49,155 bases of DNA, from the NCBI RefSeq assembly GCF_016650095.1, contig NZ_JAENWL010000002.1, forward strand, positions 1 through 49,155, written 5' to 3'. Of the stretch, positions 42,208 to 49,155 are shown in pieces. The stretch is from Clostridium sp. GTDB taxonomy: Bacteria > Bacillota > Clostridia > Clostridiales > Clostridiaceae. The translations under genes and the position numbers were made by a program. The notes below the pieces were generated by a model. The model did no database searches and was not told the DNA's origin. It worked only from the letters and a program-made list of their open reading frames with translations. Each line of letters opens with the position of its first letter. Position 1 is the stretch's first letter.

Positions 42208-44574
42208 CTATTTAAGTTCTACTACAGTAACACCACTACCACCCTCACCATAATTTCCTAGTCTGTAAGTTCTAGCATGACTATGCCTTTTTAGCATATC
42301 TGTAATAGTCTTTCTTAAAACTCCTGTTCCCTTGCCATGGATAATAGTAATTTCTTTAAGCCCACCTAGAAAAGCTTCATCTAAGTATTTATCGACAGTA
42401 TACGTAGCCTCCGACCCATCCATACCTCTTAAATCTATAGATGAAGGTACACTTTTTAAAGTTAGCTTCATTTCTCTTCTAACTATCTTTGCCTTTTTCT
42501 TTTCTTCCTCAGTAACTTTGGACTTTCGTAGATCATCTAGTTTAACATATATCTTCATAATACCAGCTTGAACCTGTACTTCACCTTTATTATTAGGTTT
42601 AGAAATTATAATAACCTTTTGATTAAGCGATGGCAAATATACCTCGTCACCTTCTTTTACTATTTTTAACTTTTCTCCTAGTTCTTCATTGTTTTTTTGT
42701 ACATGCTTATCTAAGCTTTCTATTTTATTCTTAATTTTTAGCCTTTCCTCTTCAAGCATTTGCCTCGCTTCAGAAGGGTATCCTAACTTTTCTAGTTGTC
42801 TCATATTTTTAAGAATAACGTCTGATTCTTCTTTAGCACCTCTAATAAATTTTTTTGCTTCTCTCTGAGCTTCATACATTGCATTTTCTCTAATGTTTTC
42901 AAGCTTATATAATTTTTCCTGATATTTGTCTTTTAACTTACTAGCTTCTAGTTTCAAAGCCTCTGCCATCCTAGCATCTCTTTCTGCTTTTATGCTCTTT
43001 TCTTGCAAACTTTGAACTAATTCTTCAAACTCTAAGGTCTCTTTAGAAATATTTTCTCTAGCATTTTTAATAATATACTCTGGTAATCCTAATCTCTTAG
43101 AAATTTCAAAAGCATTAGATTTACCTGGCACTCCAATTATTAGCCTATAAGTAGGGCTTAGTGTGTCTACATTAAATTCTACGGAAGCGTTTTCGACCCC
43201 GGTAGTTTTTAAAGCATATCCTTTTAATTCACTATAATGTGTAGTTGCAACTACTTTTGTACCTCTTGCTCTTAAATTTTCTAGAATTGAAACTGCAAGA
43301 GCTGCCCCCTCTGTAGGATCTGTTCCAGCGCCTAATTCATCAAATAGAGCCAAGGTTTTTTTATCTGCTTTTTCAATGATATTTACAATATTGGTCATAT
43401 GAGAAGAAAAAGTTGATAAGCTTTGCTCTATGCTTTGCTCATCACCTATATCTGCGAAAATATCATTAAAAAAACTTACCATGGAGCCTTCTCTTGCTGG
43501 AATTAAAATTCCGCTCATAGCCATAAGTTGTATTAACCCTACAGTTTTTAACGTTACTGTTTTACCACCAGTATTGGGTCCTGTTATTACAAGCGACGTA
43601 AATCCTCTTCCTAAGTAAATATTACTAGGAACTACAAGTTTAGGATCTATCAAAGGGTGCCTCGCCTCAATTATATCTATTATTCCATCTTCATTAACAT
43701 TCGGAATAATTGCATTAATTTCTATTGCATACCTTGCCTTTGCAAAAATAAAATCTAATTCCCACACTATACTTGCATTATTTGAAACAATACTTATATT
43801 TTCGTATATTTTATAGGACAATTCAGCTAAAATTCTTTCAACCTCAGCTTTTTCCTTTAACATAATTTCTTTAATTTCATTGTTTAAGTGAACTAAACTC
43901 ATTGGCTCAATGAAAAGCGTAGCCCCAGAGGAACTCTGATCATGCACAATTCCAGGAACGCTACCTTTATGTTCTATTTTAACTGGAATTACATACCTAT
44001 CCCCTCTTATTGTATAAAGACTTTCTTGAAGATATTTCGCATTAGATCTAACTAGTGAATTTACCTTTTCTTTTACGGAAGAATTCTTCTCTTTTAGTGA
44101 TTTCCTTAAACTGAATAGTAAACTACTAGCCCTATCAGAAATTTCTTCATCACTTATTATAGCTACAAAAATTTCATCTTCTAGTTTCTTTATCGGAACA
44201 ATTCCAATACATATATCTTCTAAAACTCTTGAAGATTCCTCATCATCTTTGTTTCCCACGTATTTCTGAAATAATCTAGCACACCTAAGCATTTGAGCTA
44301 TTCTAAGGAGCCCAGTTGGCATAAGAGAGGCTGCTTTAGATGCCCTGCTTATGTCACCACGAACATCATATATTCCTTCAAAAGGTGCACTTCCCTTTTT
44401 TGATAAAAGAAGTAGTGCCTCATTAGTTTCCTGCAAATGTTCTTTTAGTTCATAAATGTTTGTGTAAGGTTCTAATTTTTCTATAATATCCTTGCCAGCT
44501 GTAGTATGTGTATATTCTTTAATTTTGTCTTTAATTTTATAATATTCTAAAACTCTTAATGATTTTGTATTCAC
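42208..44574 (-). CDS. mutS2: Endonuclease MutS2 (ribosome-collision rescue/recombination factor)
   Basis: A 788-residue ATPase of normal family length. 'GPNTGGKTVTLKT' is Walker A, 'FSSHMTNIV' the MutS signature, and 'LFDELGAGTDPTEGAALA' Walker B. A long charged coiled coil (about residues 510-640) leads to a KOW-like region and a C-terminal Smr nuclease domain with 'SIDLRGMDGSEA' and 'IIHGKGTGVLR'. It lacks the mismatch-binding domain of MutS1. In Bacillus it acts on collided ribosomes, and in others it suppresses recombination. It starts with GTG, 18 bases after the U32 gene, with a GGTG-type ribosome binding site. Confidence 0.95.
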   Translation of the reverse strand: MNTKSLRVLEYYKIKDKIKEYTHTTAGKDIIEKLEPYTNIYELKEHLQETNEALLLLSKKGSAPFEGIYDVRGDISRASKAASLMPTGLLRIAQMLRCARLFQKYVGNKDDEESSRVLEDICIGIVPIKKLEDEIFVAIISDEEISDRASSLLFSLRKSLKEKNSSVKEKVNSLVRSNAKYLQESLYTIRGDRYVIPVKIEHKGSVPGIVHDQSSSGATLFIEPMSLVHLNNEIKEIMLKEKAEVERILAELSYKIYENISIVSNNASIVWELDFIFAKARYAIEINAIIPNVNEDGIIDIIEARHPLIDPKLVVPSNIYLGRGFTSLVITGPNTGGKTVTLKTVGLIQLMAMSGILIPAREGSMVSFFNDIFADIGDEQSIEQSLSTFSSHMTNIVNIIEKADKKTLALFDELGAGTDPTEGAALAVSILENLRARGTKVVATTHYSELKGYALKTTGVENASVEFNVDTLSPTYRLIIGVPGKSNAFEISKRLGLPEYIIKNARENISKETLEFEELVQSLQEKSIKAERDARMAEALKLEASKLKDKYQEKLYKLENIRENAMYEAQREAKKFIRGAKEESDVILKNMRQLEKLGYPSEARQMLEEERLKIKNKIESLDKHVQKNNEELGEKLKIVKEGDEVYLPSLNQKVIIISKPNNKGEVQVQAGIMKIYVKLDDLRKSKVTEEEKKKAKIVRREMKLTLKSVPSSIDLRGMDGSEATYTVDKYLDEAFLGGLKEITIIHGKGTGVLRKTITDMLKRHSHARTYRLGNYGEGGSGVTVVELK

Positions 44575-44592
44575 GATTTCACCGTCTTTCCT

Positions 44593-46971
44593 TTATTCCA
44601 CGCCTCTTTTATAATGCCCTCTTGTATAGTTTTTAAATTCTGTGGTCCAAGTTCTTTTAATATAATTCTGAAGAACCTCAATAGTTTCGTCGAAATTCTC
44701 ATGGATAAAATCTAATCTAAAACATGAAATATTATTTTTTATAATTTCTGTCATATTAGAAATCAAATTCACTGGTACGTTATTATAAATATAGCTTCTA
44801 CAGTACTTATCAGTATTAATACCAAATTCTTCGCCTTTTCTATCTTTAAGTGTGTACGCGCCTTTAGTACATTTCTCGGTGCAGCTGCATTTATCACTCT
44901 TGTTACCAAAAACACTTCCTATAGCACAATATTCGCTGACCATAAGCTCATATTTCCCGTAAACCATAATTTGCAGTGGCAAAGAACTTTTAGATGCTAT
45001 TTCTTTAATTTCCTTTTGGTTTAGTTCCGCACTAATACAAGTCCCTGCAATGAAACTTTTGTAGAAATCTCCTGCATAGCTATTAAAAACATTTAATTTA
45101 TAATCTCCAATTATATTAGTTTTTTTATTAAATCTATTAATTATGCCTAAATTAGCAGTAATAATACCTTTTACATTGCATAAATTAGTTTCAATAAACT
45201 CACATACACTTTCAAATTCACCCTTAATAATACTCGGAATCTTCAAATAAATATTCACATCATAATCATTAAAGTTAATGTCACATGATCTCATAAAAGG
45301 ATTTACAGCAATATTATCAAAGCCCATTTCAATTACCGCTCTTAATTGCTCTCCACTCGTAACATATATAAGTGTTTCCGGTATAATGTTATCACTCGTT
45401 TCCACAGTTTCTACATAATTCTTTTCTCCCTGCATTTTAAGTCCTTTATTATAATTAATCTGTGTGTTATTTCTTTCTCTTTTATACTTTCCTATTATAT
45501 GATTTTTAACATCCTCTATTAATTCCCGCCTAACTGAATTTAATGAAGACATTGGCACAAAACCATCTCCAAAGCTTTCAAAGTTAACTTCATTTATTTT
45601 GAAAGGAGTATCTCCTGTTTTAGATAGATTTTGGATAATACGCTCTCTATCTATTGGTTTGTTTATTGATTTTTGAACCAGTTCTCCAATAGCATTAAAG
45701 CTCTTTCCCATATAACTCGTACTTATGGTTAGAGGCTTATTCACACAAAATTCAATTGAAAGATTTAGTTCTATTTTTCTCCTATATGCATCGCTATAGG
45801 TCTTTGAAAGCTCATTCATTAATTCATCATCAGAAATCTTATATAAAAAGTCAGAAGCTTTGAATTTAGTTGGTTTTAATAGCACCCTATCGCCGATTAC
45901 TGCCTTTTGAACTTCGTTGCCATCAACAATAATCTTTGATATAGCAAACCCATCATCGTTAAACATTACACCATCTTTTAGTGCTATATTTTCTAAAAGA
46001 ATCACCGACAAATCAGCAGCAACCTTTCCTATTGCAAGCCCCGAATTCTTAGGAACCTTATATGCCATCATATCTTTTCCTGTATTACCATATAGATACG
46101 CTTTTGAAAACCCTTCTCTATTAAATAATTGTGTTAAAACTTTAGTATCCTTATCTAACTTTTGTATTGTATTGTTATAAACATTGTCTATTGCCCGTCT
46201 ATATATTTCCACAACGCCTGATACATATTCTGGTTTTTTCATTCTTCCTTCAATCTTTAGTGATGATGTACCACTTTTAACTATATCTTTTAAGTTATCT
46301 ATTGTACAAATATCTTTAGGGCTTAACATGTATGCCTTATACTCTCTGTTAGTGTTTTTATCTATTAGTGTATAAGGTAATCTACATGGTTGGGCGCATC
46401 TACCTCTGTTTCCACTCCTACCACCAATAATACTACTCATAAGACACTGTCCTGAATAACATATGCATAGTGCTCCATGAATAAAAACTTCTGTTTCAAC
46501 TTTTAGTGTATTAGATATGTAATCAATTTCTTTTAAACTAAGCTCTCTTGATAGAACTATCCTACTAAATCCAAGCCCTTTTAAAAACATGGCACCTTCA
46601 CCATTGTGAATCGTCATTTGTGTAGATGCGTGAAGCTCAAAGCTCGGGAAATTATTTTTTATTAAGTATATTAATCCAGTATCTTGGACAATTAATGCAT
46701 CTACTCCTACTCTATATAAAAACCCTACATACTCCATAATTTCTTTTAATTCATTATATTTTACTAATGTATTTAAAGTAACGTATACTCTTACTCCATA
46801 AATATGGCAATAATCCACTGCAATGGCAAGTTTCTCATCATCAAAATTAAAAGCATATGCTCTTGCTGAAAATTTGCTTCCTCCTAAATAAACTGCATCT
46901 GCGCCCATTTGCACTGCTGCATATACGCTTTCCATACTTCCAGCAGGGGCTAGTAATTCAATCTTTTTCAT
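44593..46971 (-). CDS. U32-family protein with DUF3656 (RlhA-like 23S rRNA hydroxylase)
   Basis: A 792-residue member of peptidase family U32, now known in E. coli (RlhA, TrhP/TrhO relatives) to hydroxylate RNA rather than cut protein. 'ELLAPAGSMESVYAAVQMGADAVYLGG' is the barrel start, 'EVFIHGALCICYSGQC' and 'GRSGNRGRCAQPCRLPY' are the Cys clusters, and 'DRKGEEFGINTDKYC' with further Cys lies in the C-terminal half. A central DUF3656-like part fits the RlhA architecture. The start is the second ATG of the track, six bases after AGGAGAG. It is the first gene of the operon with mutS2. Confidence 0.85.
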   Translation of the reverse strand: MKKIELLAPAGSMESVYAAVQMGADAVYLGGSKFSARAYAFNFDDEKLAIAVDYCHIYGVRVYVTLNTLVKYNELKEIMEYVGFLYRVGVDALIVQDTGLIYLIKNNFPSFELHASTQMTIHNGEGAMFLKGLGFSRIVLSRELSLKEIDYISNTLKVETEVFIHGALCICYSGQCLMSSIIGGRSGNRGRCAQPCRLPYTLIDKNTNREYKAYMLSPKDICTIDNLKDIVKSGTSSLKIEGRMKKPEYVSGVVEIYRRAIDNVYNNTIQKLDKDTKVLTQLFNREGFSKAYLYGNTGKDMMAYKVPKNSGLAIGKVAADLSVILLENIALKDGVMFNDDGFAISKIIVDGNEVQKAVIGDRVLLKPTKFKASDFLYKISDDELMNELSKTYSDAYRRKIELNLSIEFCVNKPLTISTSYMGKSFNAIGELVQKSINKPIDRERIIQNLSKTGDTPFKINEVNFESFGDGFVPMSSLNSVRRELIEDVKNHIIGKYKRERNNTQINYNKGLKMQGEKNYVETVETSDNIIPETLIYVTSGEQLRAVIEMGFDNIAVNPFMRSCDINFNDYDVNIYLKIPSIIKGEFESVCEFIETNLCNVKGIITANLGIINRFNKKTNIIGDYKLNVFNSYAGDFYKSFIAGTCISAELNQKEIKEIASKSSLPLQIMVYGKYELMVSEYCAIGSVFGNKSDKCSCTEKCTKGAYTLKDRKGEEFGINTDKYCRSYIYNNVPVNLISNMTEIIKNNISCFRLDFIHENFDETIEVLQNYIKRTWTTEFKNYTRGHYKRGVE

Positions 46972-47004
46972 TTGCATCTCTCCTAAAAAAATCTTCTAAA
47001 TCTT

Positions 47005-47033
47005 ATTATACAGTAAATGTTGTCATAAATTAA
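47005..47033 (-). promoter_or_regulatory. Candidate promoter of the U32-mutS2 operon
   Basis: Minus strand perfect TATAAT with TTAATT 17 bases upstream. The -35 is weak. It lies about 35 bases before the U32 ATG. Confidence 0.5.
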
Positions 47034-47078
47034 GGGATTTTAATATTTCACATCAATAATTCTCATATATCATACGCA

Positions 47079-47108
47079 TTGCTTTCCGCAAGCTGTTTCC
47101 TATATAAT
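47079..47108 (+). promoter_or_regulatory. Candidate promoter of the TetM-family gene
   Basis: TTGCTT, 18 bases, then a perfect TATAAT, about 46 bases before the ATG. The leader is too short to hold the long attenuator known before tet(M). Confidence 0.5.
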
Positions 47109-47154
47109 AGAAATAGTAGAATATAATTAAAAATAGACTAATGGAGATATGAAT

Positions 47155-49149
47155 ATGACTATAAAAAATAGTATTAGGAATATAGGAATAGTTGCCCACG
47201 TTGATGCTGGAAAGACTACCTTAACAGAGCAACTACTTTATCAAAGTGGTTCTAGCAGAATTCTGGGTAGCGTAGATAAAGGTACAACCCATACAGACTC
47301 ACTAGATATGGAAAAGCAAAGAGGTATTTCAGTAAAAGCTGCTGAAATTGATCTTAATTACAAAGACACTAATATCCATGTTATAGATACCCCTGGGCAT
47401 ATTGATTTCAGCTCTGAAGTAGAAAGAAGCATAGGTGTTCTAGATGGATCAATAGTAGTATTATCCTCAGTTGAAGGAGTACAACCTCAAACTGAAATAT
47501 ATTTCAACGCTTTAAAGGAATTAAATACGCCTTCAATATTCTTTATAAATAAGCTTGATCGTATTGGGGCCTCCCCCCGTAAAACTATTATGGATATGAA
47601 AAAGCTTCTTACAAACAATCTTGTTCCCTTACAACTCGTCTATGAAAAAAATAATGAGTTTATTGTAAGCAACATATTTGAACAGGAGAATTATTCAAAA
47701 AATATTTTGGAACTAAAAGAGGATGTTTATAAGCAGCTGCTTGAAGATATAATAGATATGTTAGGTAATTATAATGAAGAAATTTTAAATCAATTCTTTG
47801 AAGGTAATTTAACCCTAGGAATGGTAAAAGCTGAGATAATCGTGCAAGCGAGTAAAGGCACAATTTACCCTGTGTTATATGGTACTGCACTAAAAGGTGA
47901 AGGAATTAAGGAGCTTCTTGATGGAATAATAGATTATCTTCCTGGCCCAGAGGATTTGGATAATTCTAACCTCTCCGCATTGGTCTATAAAATCTCTTAT
48001 AACAAAACCTTAGGTAAAATAGCCCATATAAAAATTTTTAGCGGATCAATATCCACGAGAGAAGATATTTTAAATGTTACTACAAACAAAAGTGAAAAAA
48101 TTACTATGATAAAAAAAATGATTAATCAAAAAATAGTTGATGTAGCGTCAGCAAGTAGTAGTGATTTAGTACTAGTGAGTGGTTTAAATTGTAGCACATA
48201 TGATGTCCTTGGTAGCAAAACTCATATTCCTAGAATACAAACAATTACAACGCCACTTCTTACTTTGAGAATTTATTCGAAAGTTCAAGAAGACTATATA
48301 GCTTTAGTTGAAGCTTTAACGATCTTGCAAGAGGAAGATCCACTTCTTAACATGCAATGGATAAAAGAAAAGAAAGAAATTCATATACGGATTATGGGCA
48401 AAATTCAAATTGAATATATCGAAGCTATTTTAATGGAAAGATTTGGCCTACAAGTATCTTTTGGTCCACCATCGGTTATCTATAAAGAAACACCTATATC
48501 AAGTGGATATGGTGAATCTCGTTATACTATGCCCAAACCATGCTGGGCTATAGTTGAATTTTTAATTGAGCCGCTACCGAAAGGGACTGGACTTATATAT
48601 GAATCTAAAGTAAGAACTGAAAAAGTTAAGATGAAGTATCAACGAGAGATAGAAGATAATTTAGATAGAATCTTAAGTCAAGGTATTTACGGCTGGCCAG
48701 TAACAGATTTAAAGATAACCTTTATAAGAGGAGAAGACCATGTTATGCATTCACGTTCAGGTGACTTTGCTGCATCTACTGCCATGGGCATCATGAGAGG
48801 GCTATATGAAACAGGCACTACACTACTTGAACCCATAATTAAGTATAGGATTACTGTACCTGAGAATGTAGGAGGAAGGGTTTTAAATGACATTATAAAA
48901 ATGCGTGGCAGTTTTGACTCACCACTTATTCACAACGGTACTTTTACAATAGAAGGAAAAATGCCTGTATCCACCTCTCTTGAATACCCAGGAGAACTGG
49001 GCAAAATTTCTTCTGGGAAAGGCATAATGACAACAGGATTTTCAGGTTATGAACCATGCCCCTTAGAACTCGGATCCACAAGGGAAAGAATAGGTGTTAA
49101 TCCAATAGACAGAGCTAAATTTATACTTTATGTACGGAATGCATTATAA
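47155..49149 (+). CDS. TetM-family ribosomal-protection-type GTPase (non-canonical domain IV tip)
   Basis: A 664-residue translational GTPase related to EF-G and Tet(M)/TetB(P). G1 is AHVDAGKTTL (residues 14-23), G2 region RGIS (56-59), G3 DTPGH (78-82) and G4 NKLD (132-135). Domains II to V follow, with 'EDPLLNMQW' and 'YKETP' as in tetracycline-protection proteins. Canonical Tet(M) has a domain IV loop with SPVST that reaches the drug site; here the place after 'YGWPVTDLKITF' reads RGEDHVMHSRSGDF instead. Tetracycline resistance should therefore not be assumed. The start is the second ATG, eight bases after GGAG. It is divergent from the U32 operon and complete. Confidence 0.85.
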   Translation: MTIKNSIRNIGIVAHVDAGKTTLTEQLLYQSGSSRILGSVDKGTTHTDSLDMEKQRGISVKAAEIDLNYKDTNIHVIDTPGHIDFSSEVERSIGVLDGSIVVLSSVEGVQPQTEIYFNALKELNTPSIFFINKLDRIGASPRKTIMDMKKLLTNNLVPLQLVYEKNNEFIVSNIFEQENYSKNILELKEDVYKQLLEDIIDMLGNYNEEILNQFFEGNLTLGMVKAEIIVQASKGTIYPVLYGTALKGEGIKELLDGIIDYLPGPEDLDNSNLSALVYKISYNKTLGKIAHIKIFSGSISTREDILNVTTNKSEKITMIKKMINQKIVDVASASSSDLVLVSGLNCSTYDVLGSKTHIPRIQTITTPLLTLRIYSKVQEDYIALVEALTILQEEDPLLNMQWIKEKKEIHIRIMGKIQIEYIEAILMERFGLQVSFGPPSVIYKETPISSGYGESRYTMPKPCWAIVEFLIEPLPKGTGLIYESKVRTEKVKMKYQREIEDNLDRILSQGIYGWPVTDLKITFIRGEDHVMHSRSGDFAASTAMGIMRGLYETGTTLLEPIIKYRITVPENVGGRVLNDIIKMRGSFDSPLIHNGTFTIEGKMPVSTSLEYPGELGKISSGKGIMTTGFSGYEPCPLELGSTRERIGVNPIDRAKFILYVRNAL

Positions 49150-49155
49150 AAAAAA

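Noticed and set aside
42208-44574. Mismatch repair MutS
   Set aside because: The protein lacks the N-terminal mismatch-binding domain and has a C-terminal Smr domain, so it is MutS2.
47109-47154. tet(M)-type leader peptide attenuator before the GTPase gene
   Set aside because: The leader is only about 46 bases and holds no mini-ORF with terminator hairpin.
1-49155. Insertion sequences, phage genes, CRISPR arrays, tRNA or rRNA genes
   Set aside because: I found no transposase or integrase motif, no regularly spaced repeats and no recognisable structural RNA. The glycan locus may still be horizontally variable.

Overview
The window is low-GC Gram-positive DNA that looks like a Clostridium (sensu stricto) chromosome. 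The base composition is AT-rich, ribosome binding sites are strong AAGGAGG-type, and the housekeeping genes are clostridial in kind (MutS2, RlhA-like U32 protein, DUF523, a Bacillus/Clostridium-type Orn/Lys/Arg decarboxylase). I see no transposase, integrase, tRNA, rRNA or CRISPR array. Species cannot be fixed from the sequence alone.

Layout. (1) 1-1.8 kb: an EamA/DMT exporter preceded by a long imperfect palindrome that carries a 22-codon mini-ORF, then a small nitroreductase. (2) 1.8-33 kb: one long minus-strand surface-glycan locus, read from high to low coordinates. (3) 33-37 kb: precursor supply (galU, a TPR protein, phosphoglucomutase/phosphomannomutase). (4) 37-47 kb: housekeeping genes, namely an Orn/Lys/Arg decarboxylase (+), glutamine synthetase (-), and a minus-strand run RlhA-like U32 protein > MutS2 > DUF523 > FMN alpha-hydroxy-acid dehydrogenase-like protein. 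(5) 47-49 kb: a divergently read TetM-family ribosomal-protection-type GTPase.

The glycan locus opens with a membrane 4,6-dehydratase (CapD/PglF type), a UDP-HexNAc 6-dehydrogenase, a Gfo/Idh/MocA dehydrogenase and a hexapeptide acetyltransferase. These suggest a UDP-diacetamido-uronic acid branch. A promoter and an 18-bp hairpin then precede what looks like a complete legionaminic-acid-type nonulosonate set: legF, legI, legG, legH, ptmE, legB, legC. After that come glycosyltransferases, including one GT-B protein with HP and Ser/Thr motifs that could be the nonulosonate transferase. The export and polymerisation genes follow. Unusually, there are two MurJ-family flippases and two Wzy/O-antigen-ligase-like proteins, and no recognisable Wzx, Wzz or ABC exporter. 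WecB (UDP-ManNAc supply), a TagA/WecG-type ManNAc transferase and a minimal PglC-like phosphoglycosyl transferase give a plausible initiating module.

How they work together (inference): Pgm and GalU make the nucleotide-sugar feedstock; CapD, the uronate branch, the Leg genes and WecB make rare sugars; the phosphoglycosyl transferase, TagA and GT4 enzymes build lipid-linked repeats; MurJ-like proteins flip them and the Wzy-like proteins join them. The deacetylase-like and FemAB-like proteins may modify the product. Many ORF-track starts were moved downstream to the codon served by a Shine-Dalgarno sequence. One glycosyltransferase appears to start at AUU.
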